Assembly: GCF_003350545.1 (NCBI RefSeq)
Contig: NZ_QQBA01000010.1
Location: 68,742 to 132,741, forward strand
DNA from: Flavobacterium glaciei
GTDB taxonomy: Bacteria > Bacteroidota > Bacteroidia > Flavobacteriales > Flavobacteriaceae
Direction of reading: 5' to 3'
Length of the DNA: 64,000 nucleotides
Made by a program: the position numbers and the translations under genes. This document shows positions 44,825 through 52,636 of this stretch, one piece after another; position 1 is the stretch's first letter, and every line of letters begins with the position of its first letter. The notes under the pieces are model-generated. The model worked only from the letters and a program-made list of their open reading frames with translations. It was not told the origin of the DNA and did no database searches.

Positions 44825-45892
44825 TTATATTTTAACAGTCCATCCAAAATTATCTTCTTCCAATTTATTTTGAATATTTTCTAATTTAGTTTTAAGTTGT
44901 AAAGCCATTGTAAATTCAATCTTCGGTAATTCATAATATACATCTTGATAAGAAAATCCAGAAATAACACTTACTACAGCAGCAGTTCCAGCACCAAAAA
45001 TTTCTTTCAAAGATCCGTTTTTAGCAGCTTCAACAAGTTCAGATACTAATACAGAACGTACTTCTACTTGTATACCAATACTTTTTGCTAGATCAATAAG
45101 TGTTTTTCTAGTCACACCATCAAGAATTCTTTCGCTTACCGGAGCAGTTAGTAATGTATCGTTTATTCTAAAAAACACATTCATTGTACCCGCTTCTTCC
45201 AGTTTAGTGTGTGTTGCATCATCAGTCCAAATTACCTGTTGAAAACCTTCTTTATTGGCTAGATTAGTTGGGTAAAATTGAGCTGCATAATTCCCAGCAG
45301 CTTTTGCAGCTCCTATTCCTCCATTTGCAGCTCTACTGTAATGTTCTGCTATAAGAACCTTTACTTCACCAGAATAGTACGAACTAACAGGTGATAAAAT
45401 AATCATGAATTTGTAGTTATCAGAAGGATTAGCAATAACTCCAGTACCAGTTGCAATCATAAATGGTCTGATATACATGGCATTTCCTTTTCCTTTTTTT
45501 ATCCAAGCTTCGTCTAATTGCAACAATTGATTTAAACCGCTCATAAATATATCTTCGGGAACTTCTGGCATAGCCATTCTTACTGCCGAGGTATTAAAAC
45601 GCTTGTAGTTTTCATCAGGTCTAAAAAGCCAAACGTCATCATTTTCATCTTTGTAAGCTTTCATACCTTCAAAAATTGCTTGACCATAATGAAATACTCT
45701 TGTAGATGGGTCTAACAAAAAAGGTGCGTAAGGTTTAATGACCGGTTTTTGCCATTCCCCGTTTTTATAATCACATTCAAATAGATGATCTGTAAAAACA
45801 GAACCAAAGCTTAAGTTTGAAAAATCAACCTCGTTTATTTTTGTAGAGGAAGCTTTTATTGTTTCAATTTTGTTAGTTTGAGTAGTACTCAT
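44825..45892 (-). CDS. ilvE: Branched-chain-amino-acid aminotransferase
   Basis: A 355-residue PLP fold-type IV aminotransferase interconverting leucine, isoleucine and valine with their 2-oxoacids. Key motifs are the HYGQAIFEGMKAY strand near the N-terminus, the PLP lysine in GIGAAKAAGNYA, EEAGTMNVFF binding the PLP ring region, and GVTRKTLIDLAK. The length fits the eukaryote-like BCAT class common in Bacteroidetes. It is a lone gene; valine/isoleucine synthesis genes are not nearby. A TAATTTTG box at 45984-45991 could be its -7 element. Confidence 0.93.
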   Translation of the reverse strand: MSTTQTNKIETIKASSTKINEVDFSNLSFGSVFTDHLFECDYKNGEWQKPVIKPYAPFLLDPSTRVFHYGQAIFEGMKAYKDENDDVWLFRPDENYKRFNTSAVRMAMPEVPEDIFMSGLNQLLQLDEAWIKKGKGNAMYIRPFMIATGTGVIANPSDNYKFMIILSPVSSYYSGEVKVLIAEHYSRAANGGIGAAKAAGNYAAQFYPTNLANKEGFQQVIWTDDATHTKLEEAGTMNVFFRINDTLLTAPVSERILDGVTRKTLIDLAKSIGIQVEVRSVLVSELVEAAKNGSLKEIFGAGTAAVVSVISGFSYQDVYYELPKIEFTMALQLKTKLENIQNKLEEDNFGWTVKI

Positions 45893-45983
45893 AGTAATAT
45901 ATTGTTTTTTGGTTTTTTTTTTAATGACAAACTGGAACTTAATAAAAAAGACTTTTGTTTTATAAGTTGCGGTTTAATCTTTG

Positions 45984-45991
45984 CAAAATTA
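45984..45991 (-). promoter_or_regulatory. -7 box of ilvE
   Basis: TAATTTTG on the minus strand, matching TAnnTTTG. A TTG lies 24 bases upstream (46016-46018), slightly farther than the usual 17-23, leaving a leader of about 90 bases before ilvE. Confidence 0.4.
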
Positions 45992-46201
45992 AATAAAAAT
46001 CAACAAAAGACTTGTCAAAAAACTTTTAATTATTGTATGTAACTAAGATTTGTTTGCATTTTAGACAAAACAAAAAAATTATGGCCAATTCTATTGATTC
46101 TACAATAAATTTAAATTTTTCAGAGTCAAACGTATTAGATTTTGATTAATTTTGGACATCAATTACAGTTTTTAATTCACAACAACCTCAAATTTCCAGT
46201 T

Positions 46202-46864
46202 TTGAAAAGAGAAATAATCCAAACACTTGATGGCTCAACGACCATTCACTTAGCAGATTGGGACGAATGTTATCATTCTAAACATGGCGCCATACAGGAA
46301 GCACAACATGTATTTATTAAAAATGGTCTTTCGTTATTTCAAAACAGAAATGTTTCTATTTTAGAAATAGGCTTTGGCACTGGTTTAAATGCCTTTATCA
46401 CGTTGCTGGAGGCAAAAAAAATGCAGCAATCAATTGATTATGTTGGAGTAGAAGCCTATCCAATTTCGGTAGATGAAGTTTTACTGATGAATTATGTTAC
46501 AGAATTAAATGCAATGCCAGAAAGTGCAATTTTCGATAAAATGCATGAAAGTAATTGGGGAGAAAAAATTAATTTAAGAGATGATTTTTCACTTACGAAA
46601 AGGAAACAATTTTTTGAAGAAATTGACGATATTGATAGATATGATTTGATTTATTTTGATGCTTTTGGCTATAGAGTACAACCTGAATTGTGGAGCACTG
46701 CTATTTTTGAGAAGATGTATAAGGCGCTTAAAGCGAATGGTGTACTGGTTACTTATGCCGCTCGAGGAGTTGTAAAAAGGAGTATGATTGAAGTGGGCTT
46801 TACTGTTGAAAAACTTGCTGGGCCACCCGGAAAAAGAGAAATGTTTCGTGCTAATAAAGGGTGA
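46202..46864 (+). CDS. MnmC-like (DUF752) SAM-dependent methyltransferase
   Basis: A 220-residue methyltransferase of the DUF752 group, related to the methyltransferase half of MnmC, which completes 5-methylaminomethyl-2-thiouridine in the tRNA wobble position. It opens KREIIQTLDGSTTIH, then has HGAIQEAQHVFI, the SAM motif LEIGFGTGLNAFI, YFDAFGYRVQPELW (motif IV) and the C-terminal AGPPGKREMFRA. It lacks the fused FAD oxidase domain of proteobacterial MnmC. The TTG at 46202 fits the family start; another TTG at 46142 would add 20 residues. No in-frame ATG lies near. Confidence 0.85.
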   Translation: MKREIIQTLDGSTTIHLADWDECYHSKHGAIQEAQHVFIKNGLSLFQNRNVSILEIGFGTGLNAFITLLEAKKMQQSIDYVGVEAYPISVDEVLLMNYVTELNAMPESAIFDKMHESNWGEKINLRDDFSLTKRKQFFEEIDDIDRYDLIYFDAFGYRVQPELWSTAIFEKMYKALKANGVLVTYAARGVVKRSMIEVGFTVEKLAGPPGKREMFRANKG

Positions 46865-47035
46865 TGATTATTGTTTAAATCTCTTGTTTTCAATAATTTA
46901 TTTGTTTTTTTTGTGCAAGTTTGATCATGTAAAATAAAAATAATTAAAACTAAGTTAAATAATGATGTTGTAAAAAATAAATATGTATTTTTACCACACT
47001 TTAGAATCAAAATCTAACTAAAATCAACGTTTACT

Positions 47036-47233
47036 ATGTCAAAAATCATGTATGATTATACAAAATCAATTTTAGAAAGAGTGAGTTTTGATCCATTGCT
47101 TTTTTGCAAGGAATTAGAAAAAGCCATAAAAACATTACTACCATACGAAATGGAGCAATTGCGAGAATGGTTAATAAATTTTACCATTGGAAAACCAGAA
47201 TTAAAACAATGTTTATTAATAGTAAATTCATAA
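47036..47233 (+). CDS. Conserved small hypothetical protein
   Basis: A 65-residue soluble protein that starts MSKIMYDYTKSILERVSFDPLLFCKELEKA and ends KPELKQCLLIVNS. It appears all-helical with one or two helix hairpins and two Cys. I recall similar short proteins in other Flavobacteria but no function. It has a strong terminator immediately downstream and 170 bases of upstream DNA, so it is an independent gene. Reading-frame quality and recurrent sequence support coding. Confidence 0.7.
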   Translation: MSKIMYDYTKSILERVSFDPLLFCKELEKAIKTLLPYEMEQLREWLINFTIGKPELKQCLLIVNS

Positions 47234-47267
47234 AAAAAAGGAACCTCAAAAAGGTTCCTTTTTTTAT
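47232..47267. terminator. Bidirectional terminator
   Basis: AAGGAACCT pairs with AGGTTCCTT around a loop of about 4 bases, flanked by A and T runs. It terminates the small gene on the plus strand and may serve oxyR on the minus strand, whose stop codon it touches. Confidence 0.85.
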
Positions 47268-48205
47268 TTTTTAGGAAGTGAGCTTATAATTTGTACATTT
47301 TGAAATACGATGGCACCTTTTATGACTCCTGCAATTGTATTTCTAAGAGCATCTATTATTTGTATTTTTAATTCGCTTTTAGGAAAAATTAAGCTGACTT
47401 CTCTAGCTGGTTTAGGTTCCTTAAAATGGCGCAGTTTTAATTTATCGGTTTCTTTCAAATCAAGGGTGTGCAAATAAGGAAGCAAAGTTGTACCCAAACC
47501 TTCATCTGCTAATTTAATAAGAGTTTCAAAACTTCCGCTTTCAATTTGAAAACGACTTGTTTCATTTTTAGTTACATTTTTACATAAATTTAAAATTCCA
47601 TCTCTAAAACAGTGTCCGTCTTGCAATAGCAAAATTTCATCTAAGTTTAAGTCTGAAACCTCAATTTCTTCTTTCTGAAAATGATGGTGGCTTTCTGGAA
47701 TGTATGCTACAAAAGGTTCGTAATACAATACAATTTCCTTTATTTTTTCTTCCATCAATGGAGTAGAGGCAATGGCGGCATCAAGATGACCATTGTTGAG
47801 TTTTATTATTATTTCGTCCGTATTCAACTCTTCGATTATGAGTTTTACTTTAGGATACTTTTTTATAAAATTATTCAAGAACATAGGTAAAAGTGTAGGC
47901 ATAATGGTTGGAATTATTCCCAATCTGAATTCCCCACCTATAAATCCTTTTTGTTGCTCTACAATGTCTTGAATTCGATCAGCTTCATTGACAATATTTT
48001 TTGCTTGATTGACAATTTTTTGACCAATATCAGTGAGTTGTATTGGTTTTTTTGATCGGTCGAATATCTGAATGCTTAACTCTTCTTCTATTTTTTGAAT
48101 TTGCATGCTCAATGTAGGTTGAGTTACAAAACATTTTTCGGCAGCTAGCGTGAAATTTTTGTATTCGGCAACAGCCAAAACATATTTTAATTGAGTTATT
48201 GTCAT
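47264..48205 (-). CDS. oxyR: OxyR, hydrogen-peroxide-responsive LysR regulator
   Basis: A 313-residue LysR-type activator. The winged helix-turn-helix covers residues 1-60 (MTITQLKYVLAVAEYKNFTLAAEKCFVTQPTLSMQI). The effector domain carries GHCFRDGILNLC, where Cys199 and Cys208 match the redox-active pair of E. coli OxyR in both position and spacing. This also supports the ATG at 48205. It is divergent to dps with a 97-base shared region, so it probably controls dps and itself in response to peroxide. Confidence 0.94.
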   Translation of the reverse strand: MTITQLKYVLAVAEYKNFTLAAEKCFVTQPTLSMQIQKIEEELSIQIFDRSKKPIQLTDIGQKIVNQAKNIVNEADRIQDIVEQQKGFIGGEFRLGIIPTIMPTLLPMFLNNFIKKYPKVKLIIEELNTDEIIIKLNNGHLDAAIASTPLMEEKIKEIVLYYEPFVAYIPESHHHFQKEEIEVSDLNLDEILLLQDGHCFRDGILNLCKNVTKNETSRFQIESGSFETLIKLADEGLGTTLLPYLHTLDLKETDKLKLRHFKEPKPAREVSLIFPKSELKIQIIDALRNTIAGVIKGAIVFQNVQIISSLPKK

Positions 48206-48225
48206 TTTTATAGTAATTTCTGATG

Positions 48226-48233
48226 CAAATATA
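48226..48233 (-). promoter_or_regulatory. -7 box of oxyR
   Basis: TATATTTG on the minus strand, 20 bases before the oxyR start. It lies in the shared oxyR-dps regulatory region. Confidence 0.5.
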
Positions 48234-48278
48234 AAAACAATCAATTTGACTTATAGTGTAAAGTGGTGTTTTATTGCG

Positions 48279-48286
48279 TAATTTTG
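48279..48286 (+). promoter_or_regulatory. -7 box of dps
   Basis: TAATTTTG, matching TAnnTTTG, 16 bases before the dps start, so the leader is very short. No TTG at the ideal -33 distance, which would fit an activator-dependent promoter (OxyR). Confidence 0.5.
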
Positions 48287-48302
48287 TTTAAAAATTTAAA
48301 TT

Positions 48303-48782
48303 GTGAAAACAAATATCTTAGGATTACCAATTAAAGAATCAGAATTGATTGTAAGTGAATTGAATATTTTGTTGTCTAATTTTCAAGTGTATTATCAAAA
48401 TTTAAGAGGTATTCATTGGAATATAAGGGGGAAACGTTTTTTTGATTTACATGTTAAATTTGAAGAATTATATACTGATGCTCAAATTAAAATTGATTTA
48501 ATTGCTGAAAGGGTTCTTACAGTAGGAGGAACGCCATTGCATACTTTTGAGGATTACATTAAAAACAATCAGTTAGTTGTAGGTAAAAATGTTTCAAAAG
48601 ATGAGGAAGCAGTACATTTGATAGTTACGTCGTTGTCTCATTTGTTAAAGATAGAAAGAAAAATCCTGACGAAAACGGGTGAAATTAATGATGAAGGTAC
48701 AAATTCAATGATGAGTGATTTTATATCAGAACAAGAAAAAACTATTTGGATGATGCAAGCTTGGTTAGAGGAAACCTTGTAA
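48303..48782 (+). CDS. dps: Dps family ferritin-like DNA-protection protein
   Basis: A 159-residue dodecameric ferritin that oxidises and stores Fe(II) and so limits Fenton damage. The ferroxidase ligands are visible in RGIHWNIRGKRFFDLHVKFEELYTDAQIKIDLIAERV (residues about 39-70, His, His, Asp, Glu), the Dps signature. The N-terminal tail is short and only weakly basic, so DNA binding is uncertain. The start codon is GTG at 48303 with no in-frame ATG upstream. It is divergent from oxyR, the likely activator, and is followed by its own terminator. Confidence 0.94.
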   Translation: MKTNILGLPIKESELIVSELNILLSNFQVYYQNLRGIHWNIRGKRFFDLHVKFEELYTDAQIKIDLIAERVLTVGGTPLHTFEDYIKNNQLVVGKNVSKDEEAVHLIVTSLSHLLKIERKILTKTGEINDEGTNSMMSDFISEQEKTIWMMQAWLEETL

Positions 48783-48800
48783 ATTTATTGTCGAATTTTA

Positions 48801-48840
48801 AAAAACCAGATAAAATCGGATGATTTTATCTGGTTTTTCT
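48801..48840 (+). terminator. Terminator of dps
   Basis: AAAAACCAGATAAAATC pairs with GATTTTATCTGGTTTTT around a 4-base loop, with a T-run following. Confidence 0.88.
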
Positions 48841-49068
48841 GTTTTTTTTAATTTTATGAATTGAATATTAATACCTACTATTTTTATGTTCAAAACTAAA
48901 ATTTAGGTAACAAACAAATTAAGAAATCAATGAGTAAATTAATTTTAATAAATAAAGAATTTAGTGAAATTCAAATAAGATAAACCCGAAAAAATATCAA
49001 GTTTATTAATATCCTAATTAATGATTAATTTGTCTAATTTTTCTTAGGACTGTTAAGAATAGTGTTTT

Positions 49069-50274
49069 TTAATAGTTATCCTTATCCAGATTTTCATTAA
49101 AGGTAGATGGCAATAATGTAGGTATAAATTTGATTAAAATAGGCAAGAGTAGACTTCCTCCTGGGAGCAAAAAAATAGTCAGGGACGGAATGGTTTTACA
49201 AATTTCTAACAATTGTTTTTTAACTTTTTTCTTTTCTTTTTCATCAAGATCTCTTCGGGTGGAATAAGCTAATAACACCATTAATTCTTTGCTTTGCACA
49301 ATTTCCTTTATCAACCTATTTTTATTTCGGCTTATGAGCGTAACAACACTTTGAGTCGTTTGATCATAAAAATGCTTCATAGGATTTGAATAGTTGAAAT
49401 ACGGTATTTCTTTTTTATGTTTGGTTATAAATGCATCAGTGCTATCTATACTTTGCCTTACAAAATTATCTGAAATAGATACTGTTTCTGCCAATGTATG
49501 TAAAAAATAAGCTTCGTTATTCTCAATTTTGCCATCACTCCATAAAGCCATTCCAGCAATATCTATTAAATAATATTGTTCTAATTCATTCGTAAAATAA
49601 TCTAATTGTAGTGTTTCCAAACTTTGTACAGAGATTCTGGAAAATTTACTGTACCGTATAGAAGCTTCAAATAGTTTTATTAATAAATCATCATATTGTG
49701 ATTTTTTAGATTTAGTTTTTAAAGCTAGCGTCACAATATTTACAATTGTTTCTTCTATTTTCTTAAGATATTTTTCTGGTATTTCACCATGTATTAAGTA
49801 TTGGCGAAAGGCCAAAACATCTATAAATAGTAAAGCATTTGTTACCAGATGTGAAAAATTTTTACTGATAATACTGTCATTCGTTTGAACACGCTCATCA
49901 ATTATTTTTTCGAGTGTTAATGAAAGTGAATTTTTAGGAAGTATTTTTTTAAATAAATTGAAACCTTGAGGATTCATTTGGTTATAAAAAGTAACTGTTT
50001 GTTTGATGAAATTTTCAGAACTTATTTCGTTTTTGGTCAAACAAAAAACACCATATAAAGTATTTAATAATGCAACTTTAGAGATTTCCTCTTTAAACCA
50101 GCCTTTAGTTTCAATTGTATTTACGGTATCAAATGTAATTATGTGGCCATAAATAAACCCTGTATCTCTAACTTTTTGATAAAATGTATCAGTAGTTTTA
50201 GAAACCGTTTTTTCTGAAATTTTTTGTTCTATAAAAAATTTATCTATCCAACCTGATGCCGAAGGGTTAATCAT
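49069..50274 (-). CDS. LETM1-related protein of Bacteroidetes
   Basis: A 401-residue protein. A middle section (about residues 235-275) resembles a TerB-like helical module (LIDIAGMALWSDGKIENNEAYFLHTLAE). The C-terminus has the LETM1-like motif KKQLLEICKTIPSLTIFLLPGGSLLLPILIKFIPTLLP, a hydrophobic hairpin rich in Pro and Gly. Flavobacterial homologues are annotated as LETM1-related biofilm-associated proteins. The eukaryotic LETM1 acts in mitochondrial cation exchange, but a transport role here is not shown. The ATG at 50274 gives MINPSASGWIDKFF, the family's start. It stands alone. Confidence 0.78.
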   Translation of the reverse strand: MINPSASGWIDKFFIEQKISEKTVSKTTDTFYQKVRDTGFIYGHIITFDTVNTIETKGWFKEEISKVALLNTLYGVFCLTKNEISSENFIKQTVTFYNQMNPQGFNLFKKILPKNSLSLTLEKIIDERVQTNDSIISKNFSHLVTNALLFIDVLAFRQYLIHGEIPEKYLKKIEETIVNIVTLALKTKSKKSQYDDLLIKLFEASIRYSKFSRISVQSLETLQLDYFTNELEQYYLIDIAGMALWSDGKIENNEAYFLHTLAETVSISDNFVRQSIDSTDAFITKHKKEIPYFNYSNPMKHFYDQTTQSVVTLISRNKNRLIKEIVQSKELMVLLAYSTRRDLDEKEKKKVKKQLLEICKTIPSLTIFLLPGGSLLLPILIKFIPTLLPSTFNENLDKDNY

Positions 50275-50545
50275 TGCTTTAATTTGAAGGTACAAAGCTA
50301 TACTTTTTTGCGATAGTTTTAACTGGAGCTTTTTAGTTTAACACACATACTACAATTAATTAGTATTGTTTTAATAGTTTTAAACAAGTTAAATTTAAAT
50401 GTTATAATTTTTGATAAAAAAACACTCAGAATCAAACCTTTATTTATTTCAAATATGAATTAAATTTGTAAAATTGGATTTTGATGCAACAAGTGTTTTA
50501 TAATAAGAAGCCCTGAATTGCAATAAAACAGGGCCTTTCAGGTAT

Positions 50546-51325
50546 TTAAGAATTGAATAAAGCTTCAGCAGCATCCCAATTGATAACATTCCAAAAAGAA
50601 GCTATATAATCAGCTCTTCGGTTTTGATTTTTTAGATAATAAGCGTGTTCCCAAACGTCTAGAGCTAAAATAGGTCTTCCTTTTAATCCTTTACCTCGTA
50701 AACTCATTAATGGATTGTCTTGATTTGCTGTAGAACCAATAACTAATTTCCCATCTTTAACCACTAACCATGCCCAACCAGAACCAAAACGTTTCATAGA
50801 TGCATCAGCAAATTGTTTTTTGAATTCATCAAATGATCCATAACTACTTGTAATTGCTTCGGCGAGTTTTCCTTTTGGCAAACCACCTCCAGCAGGCGAG
50901 AGTAACTCCCAAAATAAGGTGTGATTGTAATGGCCTCCCGCATTATTTCTAACAGCATCCGGAAACTGTGACATTTTTTCAAATATAGTTTCGAGCGAGT
51001 TAGAATATTCAATGAGCTTTTTATCTAGAGTTCCTATTGCCTTATTCAAGTTGGTCACGTAGGCTTGATGATGTTTACTATAATGAATTTCCATTGTAGT
51101 TTTATCAATATGAGGCTCAAGAGCATCAGTAGAATAAGGTAATTTAGGAAGAACAAATGCGCCTTCGATAGTGTTTTTATCTTCAATTTTATGTGTTACA
51201 TCTTCAAGTAGGGAAGACGTAGTATTTGCAAAAGCCCCTTGTAATACGCTACTTGCTAATATAGTTCCTGTTGAAAGTATTGCCGTTTGTTTTAAAAAGT
51301 TTCTTCTACTGTTATTGTTTTTCAT
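50546..51325 (-). CDS. sod: Exported Fe/Mn superoxide dismutase with Tat-type signal
   Basis: A 259-residue superoxide dismutase. The first about 34 residues contain the twin-arginine motif SRRNFLK and a hydrophobic stretch ending GAFAN, so the enzyme is probably exported folded by the Tat system. The catalytic domain (about 55-259) has all metal ligands: His in [11 protein letters not shown] (about 81), His in GHYNHTLFW, and Asp and His in [14 protein letters not shown]. Fe versus Mn use cannot be told from sequence. It converts superoxide outside the cytoplasm. Confidence 0.93.
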   Translation of the reverse strand: MKNNNSRRNFLKQTAILSTGTILASSVLQGAFANTTSSLLEDVTHKIEDKNTIEGAFVLPKLPYSTDALEPHIDKTTMEIHYSKHHQAYVTNLNKAIGTLDKKLIEYSNSLETIFEKMSQFPDAVRNNAGGHYNHTLFWELLSPAGGGLPKGKLAEAITSSYGSFDEFKKQFADASMKRFGSGWAWLVVKDGKLVIGSTANQDNPLMSLRGKGLKGRPILALDVWEHAYYLKNQNRRADYIASFWNVINWDAAEALFNS

Positions 51326-51569
51326 ATCTAATGTCTTTATTCATTTACTCTATAAAATTATGGAAATACATTTCAAAAGGGGTTAAGAAAGACTTAAATT
51401 TTGAGATGTTTTAGGATTACAGGTTGTTGATATATGATTTAGTTTAAATTATGTAAAATTCATTTCTATTTTGTGTCGTACTTCTTTGTAATTTTGAAAA
51501 TCAAATATTTGTTGTTAGCAACATCATTGTTAGATCTCAATTGAATATTTACATATACATTTTATTTAA

Positions 51570-52490
51570 ATGAAAAAAAGAAAATTAGCTAAAGACGGCT
51601 GGAGTATTTTAAAAAGAACCTACGAAGAGTTTGAAAATGATAACGCTATAAAATTGAGTGCCTCTTTATCATATTTCACTATTTTTTCGTTACCGCCGTT
51701 ACTCATTATTATACTTTCAATTTTTAGTTTTTTCTTTGGAAAAGAAGCTGTTACGGGGCGTTTTTTCGGACAAATAAACGGGATGGTTGGCAATCAAGCC
51801 GCTTTGCAAATTCAAGAAACAATTAAAAACATTGAACTTTCAGATAGTAATACTTTTGCTGCCCTCTTTGGTGGGATTATGCTCCTTGTTGGGGCATCGG
51901 GAGTCTTTGCTGAAATTCAAAGTTCTATTAATTTTATTTGGGGTTTACGAGCTAAACCTAATAAAGGTTTCATGAAGTTTGTTAAGAACAGATTGATGTC
52001 TTTTTCAATGATTGCATCGGTGGGATTCTTGCTCATGGTTAGTTTAATACTTAATACAATGATGGATGTAATCAATGCACGTTTGATTATTAACTTTCCG
52101 GATACTACCGTTTATATTTTTTATGTATTGAATATTATCGTGTTATTTATAACCACAACCATTTTATTTTCGGTGATTTTTAAAACATTACCGGATGGTG
52201 AAATTGTGTGGAAAGATGCTTTAATAGGTTCTGGTTTTACCTCTTTCTTTTTTATGATAGGAAAATTTGCAATAGGTTTTTACTTAGGAAGGTCAACGGT
52301 TGCTACTGTTTATGGTGCAGCAGGCTCTATTGTAATTATTTTAGTTTGGGTATACTATTCGGCAATCATATTATATTTTGGTGCCGAGTTTACTAAAGTA
52401 TATGCGAATGCTCATGGCAATAAAATTGTCCCAAATGATTATGCGGTAGCTATTAAAGTAGAAGTAATAGAGGTGAATGAGGTGAAATAA
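51570..52490 (+). CDS. YihY/virulence factor BrkB family membrane protein
   Basis: A 306-residue protein with about six hydrophobic helices. It starts with a soluble segment (KDGWSILKRTYEEFENDNAIKLSASLSYFTIFSLPPLL) typical of the family, and ends with the FYLGRSTVATVYGAAGSIVIILVWVYYSAIILYFGAEFTKVYA block. It was once annotated as ribonuclease BN in E. coli, but that assignment is now attached to another protein. The family may be a membrane flippase-like or transport protein of unknown substrate. It is a single-gene unit. Confidence 0.88.
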   Translation: MKKRKLAKDGWSILKRTYEEFENDNAIKLSASLSYFTIFSLPPLLIIILSIFSFFFGKEAVTGRFFGQINGMVGNQAALQIQETIKNIELSDSNTFAALFGGIMLLVGASGVFAEIQSSINFIWGLRAKPNKGFMKFVKNRLMSFSMIASVGFLLMVSLILNTMMDVINARLIINFPDTTVYIFYVLNIIVLFITTTILFSVIFKTLPDGEIVWKDALIGSGFTSFFFMIGKFAIGFYLGRSTVATVYGAAGSIVIILVWVYYSAIILYFGAEFTKVYANAHGNKIVPNDYAVAIKVEVIEVNEVK

Positions 52491-52570
52491 TTTTTTCGAA
52501 TATTTATTGGAGCTTACTTTATTTAAATATCATTTTTAAGAAATAGTAGATTGTTTAAAAATAGTTTGCA

Positions 52571-52612
52571 TTAAAAAACCGCCTTGTTTTTTTGCAGGTA
52601 CAAGGCGGTTAA
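52571..52612 (-). terminator. Terminator of the fad operon
   Basis: A perfect 11-bp stem (AACCGCCTTGT/ACAAGGCGGTT, 52577-52587 with 52600-52610) followed by a U-tract on the minus strand, 25 bases after the acyl-CoA dehydrogenase stop. Confidence 0.9.
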
Positions 52613-52636
52613 AAAAAAACTAAAAACTAACTTTTA

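Noticed and set aside
50505-50540. Hairpin GCCCTG/CAGGGC after the superoxide dismutase gene as a terminator
   Set aside because: The stem is only about 6 bp and lacks a clear U-tract on the minus strand, so a factor-independent terminator is not supported.
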